A stretch of DNA of 64,000 nucleotides from a virus. Position 1 is the first letter of the stretch, and each line of letters begins with the position of its first letter. The stretch spans positions 1 to 64,000 of IMG/VR virus record IMGVR_UViG_3300023199_000127, one strand, 5' to 3'. Made by a program: the position numbers and the translations under genes. Positions 48,001-56,398 of the stretch are shown one piece after another. The notes beneath the pieces were generated by a model. It did no database searches and was not told where the DNA came from. It worked only from the letters and a program-made list of their open reading frames with translations.

Positions 48001-51000
48001 AAGGATGAGCTGGGAGCGGTAGAGAAGTACCGCAATCAGATGGAGCAGATCCGCGATGAGGCCAAGAGCCACATCATCCAACTCGATCACAGTATCAGTG
48101 CCGACGGTGCTTTGCTCGAAGGATCGCTTCGTAACATGATCGACTACCTGATGGGAGAGGAGTACCCGAGTGCCAACTCGGGTACTGTGCAAGTCCTGAG
48201 TAACCGACAGCAGGCCAAGGATCTGATCCGTAAGCTGGATCGAGTCAATGCTGAGGTACCGGTTATCAACCTGATTGACTCGGAGGGTCGATTGGTTGCA
48301 TATCTGCGCCATGCTCCCCAGTCGAATGATCGTGGCAGGACGCGTCACTTCGAGCTTGTCTCCTTTAAGGGTGGTCCTCTGAAAATCCGCAACCCCTTCA
48401 ATAACTCTGTGTTGGACCACGATGAGATGTTGAAGCCGGGTCAGATCCAGGAAGTGGTTAACCAGATCAAGGATGACCACTTCTCCATGCAGCGTGCGTA
48501 CCCCACGTATCGCGTATACGCTATTGAGGAGGATCGGGAACAGCTCATCTACTCCGATGACTTCTATGGTGTGAATTGTGTTTCCAGCATTGAAATCCAC
48601 CACTCCAAGCGCAATGCATCTTTGGCAATCCTGAGGATTACGAACACCAGCGGTCAGTTTGAGAACGATCAATTCCTACCGTTCGCAGAAGAGGGTAACT
48701 ACGAGGTCAATGCTGACGACGAAGGCGAACGCTTCTTTAGGCGTTTCCGGTTCCGCTCTGGGACGCTGATCCAGATCCGCATGGGCTATACCGGCAAGCC
48801 CACCGAACTGGACATTGTCTTCTCTGGTCGTGTGGTCGAGGTACAGCATGGTCCTGTAATTCAACTGATCTGTCAGGGTCACCGTACCGATCTCCTCCAG
48901 GAGATCGAGTACGCCAATACCAATAAGGATCCCTACCGCATCCTGGAGGATTGTTTCAAGAAGATTGGCAATGCTCCCAGCCTGGGTCGTACGGTGAAGA
49001 TGGGCCATATTAACCGCACGATGATCAGAGACTTCCTTGGCGAAAGAGCGGCTAAGCAAGTGACCTGGTGGGGTAAATTGTGGCGTCACGAGGTCAACTC
49101 CCACTTGAGGAATGTCTATGTGCACTCCAACTCTCAGGTGGTTGGTGGCTGGTTTGATTTCATTGATCGTGGGATTACCGACCAGTATCTCGAGGGTATT
49201 GGGCAGAAGGTGGTGCGCTTCTTCAATGATGTTCCGGGTGTGGAGCTGTTGATCCCGGATGCTGCCTTCCCTGCATGGGTGGTACCGCTGCAGCCGTTCT
49301 GGGACATGATTCAGGAAATGGTTCGCCATCGTCCTGGCAATATCGCGTACGTGGTGCCGTGGGAGCAGGATGGGACTCTTTTCTTTGGGAAGCCCACAAC
49401 TCCTTATCTTGCAGAGAACCCTCCGACTGCAGAACGACGTGCATACAACCGCCTGGATCGGGTTGTGCGCAAACTGTCTCTGCAGGACATCTCTGCCATT
49501 ATCCTTGAGAGATTTCTCACCTCACGCTTCTATAAGAACCGTCCTCTGTTGATGGATGCACTCAGCAATCGTACGAAGCTTCGTGAGAAGAATGCCAGTG
49601 TCAATAGCTTGGCAGAGCTGGATCGTCTTACGTTCAGCTGCTATGGGCATATGACTTCGTTCTCGTCCCCGGGGCTCCGGGATGAGTCACTGCGTGGGAA
49701 TAATAGACTGCACTCTCTCGACTTCACCTCTGAGTGGGACTATCTCCTTAAGTGGAATCCCGGTCTGGTGAAGCTGGCCACCTCCTTCTTCTTCGGCATG
49801 GAGTGGCAGCCGGTCTGGCCCAATGGGTTTGAGGGGGACTGGAAGCTTTGTTTCCGTGGGCTCATGCCGCCCTTGCAGGCCGGCGGTAGCAAGGAGCTCT
49901 CTCGTTCTGCAGAAGACTGGAAGAGCCAGTGGGTAGACTCGGATAACTCCTCACTGAATGCGATGCGTGTACCGACCTCATTCCTCGATACGAAGGCTCA
50001 AGCTAACGCCATGATTCGAGTATTGGAGAAGCAGCAGATTGAGCTACAGGCTGCCCGAGACTCAATTAATGAGATGCGTAGTCAGGGTCGTATCCCTGCA
50101 AGGATCCTGGACCAGCTTGAAGAGCAGGTCCAGGAGCGCAGAGAGGTATTCGAGCAGTTTGGTGTGCTGACTGCTGAACAGCGTGCCGCACAGATCGCCC
50201 GAGTTAGAGATGCTTTGGGTGGCTTCTCGCTACCTGGTGCATCTGGTCGCCCTGACCACTATGAGGAGCTGGGGACGATCGTGGAGTTCCGTGCTAACCA
50301 TTATCGGATGTTCATCCATGCCCTGGCTAACTTCGTCAGGGACCAGATTGGCGGAGAGACTACTCTGGGCAGACAGATCCGCAAGGAGGCTGTTACTAAG
50401 GCCATGGATGATCATCGCAGCTACATGCTGCCGCCGGGGTGGAAGCAGTTCCGCGACTATCACGTTCTCACTTCTGAGAACGATATCATCGAGAACTCCA
50501 TTACTGCCTCCATGCAGCAGATGCACAACGTTGTGCTCATCCGCCATCCGGAGGCTGGCGTCGAGCTGGTTTCTGGAGATGAGCTACAGGAGGACTCGGA
50601 GGTCGAGGATCTAAATAACACCGATGGCCAGCTGGCTCGTAAGCGTGTCATGTTCCAGGAAGACACCACTTGGAATAGCTTCCCAAAGGATGGGGGACTT
50701 CCCTTCCGTCCTGCTCTCGGCAAGGAGCACCGCAAGCTTCTGGTGAAGGTGGAGAACAACGCCTTTGATCAGGAGTCGGCTTTCCGTTGCCTGATCTCTA
50801 ATATGCAGCAGGCGCTGCAGCCCATGTACCGTGGCTACATCACCTTCATTGGCCGCCACATGAAGCCGCACGATGTCATCCATATCAAGGATGACATCTC
50901 CGATATGATTGGTCCGGTGGAAGTGGATGAGATTACACACCACTTCACTCCTGAAGGTGGCTGGGTATCCTCAGTGGTGCCGCATGCTCTGGTCCATGCA

Positions 51001-51702
51001 AACGATATTGTTTCTCGTGTACAGCACAATGCTATCGTTAGCTGGTTTGGAGATGCAGCTTCCTGGTACGAAAAGAACTGGTGGTGGATTGAGCTCGGCA
51101 TGCTAGTGGCTGCACCGCTCACTGGCGGTGCTAGCGTGGTTGGTGGTGCTGCCCTGCGTGGCCTGGCAAAGGTTGGTATCAAGACCGGTCTGCGAAAGGG
51201 GCTACGTGGCACTGTCGCACGCATTGGAAACAGGACCCTGCGTCAGGCAATGATCAAGGCCATTACCCGTAAGGCCGTCAGGTCCAAGACTACGGTCGCC
51301 GGCGCCCTCAATGTTATGGCTCGTAACCCCCATACCCTATTCGGTACTATCGGAAGAACGATGGGTATGGGAGTGCGCACCGTGAACCGACTCAGTATCC
51401 CCGCCTATCTGGGAGCCGTCGGCTACAACACCTTCGTCAGTACGCCCCATATCAAGGCTAAGTTTGGTGATGTCGAAGTGCCGGTTGAGATTCAGCCGCT
51501 CATGCTCAAGGGGCGGCCGTACACCGCCGGCCTGGAGTATGGCTATGAAGATGTGTATTCCTTCTGGGAAAAGGGGCGTGGCTGGATCAAGGATGTCTGG
51601 TCTGATACCAAGGAGGTTGCCGAAAACCTCTTCAGATTCCGTGGGTATGAGCCTCGGAGTCTTGGTGAGTCTCTGTATAATCAGAGTCTAAAGAGTGACT
51701 AA
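45088..51702 (+). CDS. Giant baseplate-hub-like protein, 2204 aa
   Basis: Residues about 1160-1280 resemble a hub or late-control-D-type domain: EIHHSKRNASLAILRITN, GTLIQIRMGYTGK, DIVFSGRVVEVQHGPVIQLI. The N-terminal 550 residues are beta-rich with long charged helices; a second beta domain spans about 380-560. Near the C-terminus Gly/Ala-rich hydrophobic stretches (LVAAPLTGGASVVGGAALRG, about 2004-2023) suggest membrane contact. It lies between the giant polymerase-like gene and the baseplate genes, so it is probably the central hub with fused functions. No lysozyme motif was recognised. Confidence 0.55.
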   Translation: MAKTINERLGSLSILDPETGNSIPVSLDLIQRYLLDEDNLMVIIGRARAAAAAKELADIEAGVDPTAAANELRANLDALDSVSETLFNRNRSIKNDETRRRTISDAARSFEDRTYSYAKPAVMRIGMIPLEDGLVKNGAQAIEVEDDYDIRRVGSLRSDTDAVVRGKSQHTEIRISLTFPDLDSVNTVFRPLLAQCRAAPVISIESDLLVDVLINKFATPELLNALLQVGAAKTKTDEDDPLEKLTEESRESLDKLKDLLSSGDSATMYAVARARQKATQEASKPNANPTVEQARPFDVPDYGIAIPVALREVHVSTKKSGTHALDATFIFVRINESAFMQSGLRWRDSNGWPTYDVTKCDTLYRYFHKTYLTPSDQKDSQTYMAPIPKSDAEVQAPMILRWENYHTGEEKSIDLSDFECVIHQMNVGWSNKLCMMPLIGQHNPAVQYLGTSNGVAKVQIITKDRQLVRTLHQLKDEQDEISRRHSALDRDDRIIIENGVLNMTGMREFVIQSLTTTTDPRSPELIYLNITFVESKYTLREREQVTLFQDHYDKDHLKALWRFMFKTMNEAMDKTLRRQEWSQTEREVMSTLFGSSFLYRNVTGAAVDFSAVRADIEKGTGFFGTRLESGRTPGEAYRLQDSFRKATAPDNGMPGILNNSVMAAAISHFITSGGTDSSRIRWLKNREREAEKSVEDPASWLSWVNFTRNNQVTRVKNELQEQDLTVIKYIFDWPTQADLNGARATMLAWLDELQTHEVGPEVDKGSSMLFRVFMLARDHLRLDAPAFKQQFWDSVLEVLSNRQSDAAVQGKKWLSEDLAQAQSLLIGVLASGVADRWEGFDQSRFLSQKKFKALDANGPDEPSDNYPDMYLPTYADLFSNPPLGLVLGLPIPVVQQVDASQAKYAPLRGQSRKGDPQALWINFAPRYKDLGKRPPFEVRAAFGKPEEASNAIARTINDRVEPGFFYWKGSWKDELGAVEKYRNQMEQIRDEAKSHIIQLDHSISADGALLEGSLRNMIDYLMGEEYPSANSGTVQVLSNRQQAKDLIRKLDRVNAEVPVINLIDSEGRLVAYLRHAPQSNDRGRTRHFELVSFKGGPLKIRNPFNNSVLDHDEMLKPGQIQEVVNQIKDDHFSMQRAYPTYRVYAIEEDREQLIYSDDFYGVNCVSSIEIHHSKRNASLAILRITNTSGQFENDQFLPFAEEGNYEVNADDEGERFFRRFRFRSGTLIQIRMGYTGKPTELDIVFSGRVVEVQHGPVIQLICQGHRTDLLQEIEYANTNKDPYRILEDCFKKIGNAPSLGRTVKMGHINRTMIRDFLGERAAKQVTWWGKLWRHEVNSHLRNVYVHSNSQVVGGWFDFIDRGITDQYLEGIGQKVVRFFNDVPGVELLIPDAAFPAWVVPLQPFWDMIQEMVRHRPGNIAYVVPWEQDGTLFFGKPTTPYLAENPPTAERRAYNRLDRVVRKLSLQDISAIILERFLTSRFYKNRPLLMDALSNRTKLREKNASVNSLAELDRLTFSCYGHMTSFSSPGLRDESLRGNNRLHSLDFTSEWDYLLKWNPGLVKLATSFFFGMEWQPVWPNGFEGDWKLCFRGLMPPLQAGGSKELSRSAEDWKSQWVDSDNSSLNAMRVPTSFLDTKAQANAMIRVLEKQQIELQAARDSINEMRSQGRIPARILDQLEEQVQERREVFEQFGVLTAEQRAAQIARVRDALGGFSLPGASGRPDHYEELGTIVEFRANHYRMFIHALANFVRDQIGGETTLGRQIRKEAVTKAMDDHRSYMLPPGWKQFRDYHVLTSENDIIENSITASMQQMHNVVLIRHPEAGVELVSGDELQEDSEVEDLNNTDGQLARKRVMFQEDTTWNSFPKDGGLPFRPALGKEHRKLLVKVENNAFDQESAFRCLISNMQQALQPMYRGYITFIGRHMKPHDVIHIKDDISDMIGPVEVDEITHHFTPEGGWVSSVVPHALVHANDIVSRVQHNAIVSWFGDAASWYEKNWWWIELGMLVAAPLTGGASVVGGAALRGLAKVGIKTGLRKGLRGTVARIGNRTLRQAMIKAITRKAVRSKTTVAGALNVMARNPHTLFGTIGRTMGMGVRTVNRLSIPAYLGAVGYNTFVSTPHIKAKFGDVEVPVEIQPLMLKGRPYTAGLEYGYEDVYSFWEKGRGWIKDVWSDTKEVAENLFRFRGYEPRSLGESLYNQSLKSD

Positions 51703-52571
51703 TGGATCCTATTAAGCGCACTGCCCATGATGAGGCCTCTAAAAGAGCATCGCGTCTGACGCGGTGTCGGGTGCTAAGCTTCAACCCCAATGGTGATGGA
51801 GGACCTGTGGCTTTTGTAGTGCCGTACACCAAGTGGGACAACTGGCGCCGGGAGTATGATGATCTCGAGGCTATGCTCTCTGAGCATGGCCTCAATATCA
51901 TTGTGCGGTTCCCCGAAGGTATCAAGTTCTACGTCGACCCAGACAAGTATGATGTGGTGCTATTTCAGGAGCCCATGTTTGCTACCGAGGGGTTTCCGAA
52001 ACCTCGTGCATCTGTCAGAGCTGCTGATGCTAGAGTAGCTCGTGGTTGGACCGAGGATGATGTGAACCTGATGACTCCTCAGCTGGACGCCCCTGATAAG
52101 CATCAGGTGCGCTGGAGAGCTCAGGCCGCTGTACGCGGCCATCGCATGTTCACACAATGCGAGGATACACCCCAGTTCACCCAGCCTGGAGACTTCTGGT
52201 TTGGTCCTCTGCGGATCTCTTCAGACGGCGCCCGGTTTGAGTTCTGGGGTCAGGGACACGACCAGATCATGGCCATGTCCCGGGCAGCCATGAATTTCAC
52301 CTCGGAGGCCCTGCGATTCCCTAAGACCCGGGGATTCAACGTATCCTGGCGTGGGAGGATTGAGAACCCCATGCAGGACCTGACAGGGTCTACTGCAGTC
52401 ACTCCCTACAAGCGCTTCATTTACACTCTCTTCGACCCTGGTATCATTGTAGGGGCCGTCCAGGCCATCCGGACGTTCTTCAAGGAGCTGGAGGGCGATT
52501 CAGGGTTCAAATTTGAGCGGATCGACCGCCATGAGGTGGTCGACTATGAGGTTGAGGTACCGATCTTCTAA
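51702..52571 (+). CDS. Probable baseplate protein, 289 aa
   Basis: TAATG start. The protein is mixed alpha/beta and Trp/Arg/Phe-rich, with PGDFWFGPLRISSDG around 162-176 and TPYKRFIYTLFDPGIIVG around 228-246. It is not recognised. It lies between the hub-like giant and the wedge gene, overlapping both by one base, which supports a baseplate role. Confidence 0.5.
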   Translation: MDPIKRTAHDEASKRASRLTRCRVLSFNPNGDGGPVAFVVPYTKWDNWRREYDDLEAMLSEHGLNIIVRFPEGIKFYVDPDKYDVVLFQEPMFATEGFPKPRASVRAADARVARGWTEDDVNLMTPQLDAPDKHQVRWRAQAAVRGHRMFTQCEDTPQFTQPGDFWFGPLRISSDGARFEFWGQGHDQIMAMSRAAMNFTSEALRFPKTRGFNVSWRGRIENPMQDLTGSTAVTPYKRFIYTLFDPGIIVGAVQAIRTFFKELEGDSGFKFERIDRHEVVDYEVEVPIF

Positions 52572-53005
52572 TGTCTGTCTTTCTTCTCCAGGATATCGAG
52601 ACTGATGACGCCGGCGATGTGCAGGTCCAGAACGGGGACCTGAAGCTGGCGACTCCTCGTCGTACAGCCATCCAGATGCTGGATTGGCTGTTGAAGACTG
52701 ATTTGGCTGGGTACGATGGAGCTCCCCTGGTTGCAGCCAACTTCGGTGAGTTCCTTGGAGCACCCAACATCTCTCGCACCCACAATCTCATGAAGAAGAA
52801 CGCCTACGAGGGATTGAAGCAGCAGGGTGTGTTCCCGCCTGGTGATGTGGTCATTCACATCGAGCCCGTTGATGTAGACACTGCGGCTGTGTTCGCCCAG
52901 TGCTACAGCCAGTTTGCTTTCGAGGGTGAGCCCATCACCCTTGCGTATGAGTTCCCCTACCCGGATGGTACTATCACGGCTGTGGATCTCTCGGGGGTTA
53001 GCTAA
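52571..53005 (+). CDS. Probable baseplate wedge (gp25-like position), 144 aa
   Basis: Small alpha/beta protein starting FLLQDIETDDAGDVQVQNGDL, with RTAIQMLDWLLKTD, NAYEGLKQQGVFP and VIHIEPVDVDT. The size and the position directly before baseplate J fit the gp25/W or DUF2634-type wedge proteins that nucleate the sheath on the baseplate. The match is by position and general pattern only. Confidence 0.55.
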   Translation: MSVFLLQDIETDDAGDVQVQNGDLKLATPRRTAIQMLDWLLKTDLAGYDGAPLVAANFGEFLGAPNISRTHNLMKKNAYEGLKQQGVFPPGDVVIHIEPVDVDTAAVFAQCYSQFAFEGEPITLAYEFPYPDGTITAVDLSGVS

Positions 53006-54153
53006 TGGTTGTCAAGACGAAGACTGTTCATGAGCTGAACGAAGTCGCCTTCCAGCGACTCGTTCAGGATACGGATATCACAGCAATCAATCCCGGCTCC
53101 ATTGCCCGGGCTCTGGTTGAGTCTGTCAACCTAGGTATCCAGGATCTGTTCGAGGGTATTGAGCTGGCAGTCAGCCAGACGTTCATCAGTCAGGCCCAAG
53201 GCTTCTACTTGGACCTCATTGGTGAGCTCTTTAACGTGAGCCGGCGCACTGACGTGCGGGCGGCTACGTTCTCGGATGATCAGCAGATCCGCTTCTACGT
53301 TCGAGATGGTGCTCTAGGCGATAGGCTGGTCCACCCCACAGATGCCACCAAGGGTAGGATCCCGAACGGTACCCAGATCCAGAACTCCGACGGTTCTATC
53401 GTCTGGACCGTCAACGGCAACCACGACTTTGATCGAACTGCCAACCAGGTATATGTGGGTGCCCAGGCCAGCACTGCTGGTGTCCAGGGCAATGTGGGCG
53501 CCAAGACGCTGACGAGCCACAATCTGGGAGTGGACGGCGTTCTGGTCGAGAATGTCGAGGGGATCCAGACGGGCGTGGATGTGGAGCCTGACGAGCTCTT
53601 CCGGGTCAGGATTCAGAACTTCGCTCAGAGCTCACAGGGCTCCAATGAGACGGCTGTTCGCCTCGCGGTGCTCCAGGCACCGGGAGTGGCCAACGTGCTC
53701 CTCACGCCCAACGTGGCCGGCTCTGGTAGCTTCCAGGTCCTGGTCATCCCTGAGGGCAATCGTGTGTCCACCAATACGCTGCTCGAGGTCTCCTCCGCTA
53801 TGAGGGCTGCAGCTGCTTACGGTATCACCGTACTGGTGACGGAGCCGGAGTATCTACCCTTCTCCATCACCATCAAGCTGTCCTATCAAGGCACAGACGC
53901 GGGCTTCGCGTCTGTGCAGGAGTTGGTTGAGGCTGAGGTACGGGACTATTTTGCCAACCTCAACCCTGGAGACCCGCTGATTATCAACCGTTTGCGCCAG
54001 CTAGTGCTGGGTGCAGACCAGAGCATCGAGGACCTCAAGATCCTCGAGCTGTGCATCGATGGCCGTCCCCAGCTGGTGCAGAACTACCAGCTGGCCAACG
54101 ATGAGCTGTTCATTCCCGACGCAAATCTAGCCGACCCCATCAGGATTGTGTAA
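53005..54153 (+). CDS. Baseplate J family protein, 382 aa
   Basis: The order of features matches the J family (P2 gpJ, T4 gp6-like): an N-terminal helical region with PGSIARALVESVNLGIQDL and FYLDLIGELFNVSR (about 27-85), a beta region with GRIPNGTQIQNSDG and GVQGNVGAKTL, then DVEPDELFRVRIQN...SSQGSNETAVRLAVLQAPGV (about 195-232), the conserved J core, and a C-terminal domain. J proteins form the baseplate wedge ring that switches on contraction. It overlaps both neighbours by one base. Confidence 0.85.
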   Translation: MVVKTKTVHELNEVAFQRLVQDTDITAINPGSIARALVESVNLGIQDLFEGIELAVSQTFISQAQGFYLDLIGELFNVSRRTDVRAATFSDDQQIRFYVRDGALGDRLVHPTDATKGRIPNGTQIQNSDGSIVWTVNGNHDFDRTANQVYVGAQASTAGVQGNVGAKTLTSHNLGVDGVLVENVEGIQTGVDVEPDELFRVRIQNFAQSSQGSNETAVRLAVLQAPGVANVLLTPNVAGSGSFQVLVIPEGNRVSTNTLLEVSSAMRAAAAYGITVLVTEPEYLPFSITIKLSYQGTDAGFASVQELVEAEVRDYFANLNPGDPLIINRLRQLVLGADQSIEDLKILELCIDGRPQLVQNYQLANDELFIPDANLADPIRIV

Positions 54154-54647
54154 TGCTTGAAGGCGCTTTCTTTCAGGCCAGTAACTGGCCCACGGACACC
54201 GGGGAGACGAATGGCGGATCTATTAGCGCCACCGAGCTCACTGGTGGACTCAACAATATCTTTGATCTGGCCGAATCGGACTTTGCTGGTGGTAATGCAT
54301 GGCACCGATTCCGCAAGGTGTTCTGGAAGAACACCGGGGCGTCCGACGTTACCAGCGTCCGGGTCTTCCAGCAGAACGTCAAGTATCCCGGTTACATCCG
54401 GTTTGCCGTGGAGAAGAACACGGGCGACACGTCGGAGGGAATCGAGAGCATGCCGGATGGGTACAGTACCGGTGACTTTGCTGAGGCAGCCAGTATTGGT
54501 GACGCTCTAACCAAAGTGGCAGGTGGTGCCGATGTTGCATCCGGCGAGGACTTTGGGTTCTGGATCTGGCAGCAAGTTCCGGCCGGCCTTGAGGATGCTG
54601 AACCTAATGCACCCCTCCACATTCGTATCGCAGGCGTGACTAGCTAA
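54153..54647 (+). CDS. Small beta-rich baseplate or fibre protein, 164 aa
   Basis: TAATG start. The sequence is acidic, Gly/Thr-rich, with strand patterns such as WHRFRKVFWKNTGASDVTS and a C-terminal APLHIRIAGVTS. It resembles small beta-sandwich decoration or collar pieces. No motif decides function. It lies directly between baseplate J and the carbohydrate-binding-type fibre protein. Confidence 0.5.
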   Translation: MLEGAFFQASNWPTDTGETNGGSISATELTGGLNNIFDLAESDFAGGNAWHRFRKVFWKNTGASDVTSVRVFQQNVKYPGYIRFAVEKNTGDTSEGIESMPDGYSTGDFAEAASIGDALTKVAGGADVASGEDFGFWIWQQVPAGLEDAEPNAPLHIRIAGVTS

Positions 54648-56398
54648 TGCTCGACTACCAGGGGCTGGATACCGGATACTCCATCGCGATCTCCGCGATT
54701 GACGAGCTGGATGCGAACTACTCGTGGTCTCCGATTAACGGATCCACTGTGCCCCTGGATGGGTCGTATGCCTACTATCGAAAGAAGGGTGTACGGTGTG
54801 AAGCCCAGGTTGGGTGGTGGTCCCACTGGACCCAGGCGATCGCCAATGGGCTCCCCCTTTGGCATGCAGGGCGCAACAATGAGTTCTGCCGTACTCAGCG
54901 CCTGATCAACATCTTTGCTCAGGAGATCGAGGAGGCAGATCGTCTTTTGCAAGAAGAGCGCAGGAACCGATTCATTGGTACTGTCGATATCTTCCAGCCG
55001 GACAAGTCCTATCGTATTCCCATCACCGTCCCCTTGCGTGATCAGCCGCAGTATTCTGAGTCCAAGAACCTGGTGGCAAATTCCGACTTCTCGATCCCTG
55101 GCCTAGCTCGTTACAACGTTCCCTGGGGATGGACAGATCGGATGACGGCTACTACCGGTCTCGTTGAGCACTACACCGCCAATGCGCTCACGGGCACTGG
55201 CTGTGTACGTATGAAGGCCGATGCTGGCGAGGTGTGTTACCTCAGGCAGCTGGTGCATAGCACCCTGGGTGCTGAGGACTGTGTCACTGCAAGCGCATGG
55301 GTCAACGTACCCGTACCGGTCGATGCGCCTCGATCGACCGACTCCGCCAAGTATGCGCTTGTGCTGACAGTCCTGTATGCGGACGGTACGACTACCACCT
55401 CGCGAGTAGCCATCCCGGCGGCTACCGCCGGCGGGTGGCGCCGTATCGAGACCACTGTCAGTTGCGACCGTCGAGTATTCCGAGCGGACGTGATGTTCGT
55501 TGTGGACAATGAAGACGGAGACAGTACCTGGGAAGTGTTTGTGGATGGCGTGCAGCTCGAGGGAGCACCTGGTGCTACTAGTTACGAGCGACCGCTCACA
55601 GAGCTTCCGCACTGGCTGGAGAACCGGAACCGTTCTCTGTTCTATCTGCAGGCTGTTGGTGCTGCGACTGAGAGAACGGTGGAGCATGAATCTGGGTACC
55701 CCCTGACCTATAGCGAGTACCAGCACACCAAGGTGTGGATCACCCAGGACAAGTTCGACTGGTGGCTACAGGCCGTACCCACTCGCACAGGTTCAATCAC
55801 CGCAACCTCCGGCTTGTCTGGTACAACCCGTACCCGCTGGGGTTTCGAGGCAGAGAGCGAGACGAAGGTTCGCAGAAATGCCGCCTTCCAGATCGGTGAC
55901 AATCAGATCCAGTATGTGGTAGAGGATACACCTGCCGATATCCTCTTCTCCCACGACATCGCCGACCATTTCATGGACGGCGCGGATACTCTTCGAGACG
56001 AGTATGGCATCTACGCAGACGATGATGAGAGCTTTTCTGTCACCATAGAGGCACTGACTGTCCATAGAAATATGCTGTGGGTGGTGGTGAAAGAGACCTT
56101 CGAGGGATCCACAATTCGTGTGCTCAAGGTGCTCAGGCCGGCCCAGAGGCCGGATGTTCTGGCGGACGACGATCAGGACAATTTCCTGGAAACCATCCAG
56201 GATTTCAGACTGGATGATGCCGATGGTACTGTGACCTCCGTGGCCTTCGTAGAGGGCAACGACGCCAAGCTGGTGATGCAGAAGGGTGACGACCAGTACT
56301 CTCTTGATCTCTACTTTGACTACGCCTTTTGGACCACAGACCTGGTCACGGCGGCTCTGTTGCGGCATAATTACTCCGCGGAATTGGTGGTCAGCTAG
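54647..56398 (+). CDS. Tail protein with a carbohydrate-binding-like domain, 583 aa
   Basis: The N-terminal 120 residues are helical and aromatic and probably attach to the baseplate. Residues about 141-320 look like a CBM_4_9-type jelly roll: NLVANSDFSIPGLARYNVPW, then TGTGCVRMKADAG, ASAWVNVPV and VMFVVDNEDGDSTWEVFVDG. This NL..N.DF...W pattern is typical of such domains. The last 250 residues are beta-rich. A host-surface glycan-binding role is likely. Confidence 0.6.
   Translation: MLDYQGLDTGYSIAISAIDELDANYSWSPINGSTVPLDGSYAYYRKKGVRCEAQVGWWSHWTQAIANGLPLWHAGRNNEFCRTQRLINIFAQEIEEADRLLQEERRNRFIGTVDIFQPDKSYRIPITVPLRDQPQYSESKNLVANSDFSIPGLARYNVPWGWTDRMTATTGLVEHYTANALTGTGCVRMKADAGEVCYLRQLVHSTLGAEDCVTASAWVNVPVPVDAPRSTDSAKYALVLTVLYADGTTTTSRVAIPAATAGGWRRIETTVSCDRRVFRADVMFVVDNEDGDSTWEVFVDGVQLEGAPGATSYERPLTELPHWLENRNRSLFYLQAVGAATERTVEHESGYPLTYSEYQHTKVWITQDKFDWWLQAVPTRTGSITATSGLSGTTRTRWGFEAESETKVRRNAAFQIGDNQIQYVVEDTPADILFSHDIADHFMDGADTLRDEYGIYADDDESFSVTIEALTVHRNMLWVVVKETFEGSTIRVLKVLRPAQRPDVLADDDQDNFLETIQDFRLDDADGTVTSVAFVEGNDAKLVMQKGDDQYSLDLYFDYAFWTTDLVTAALLRHNYSAELVVS

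Noticed and set aside
47473-48672. Minus-strand open frame of 399 codons inside the 2204-aa gene
   Set aside because: Shadow of the coding strand with typical antisense composition.
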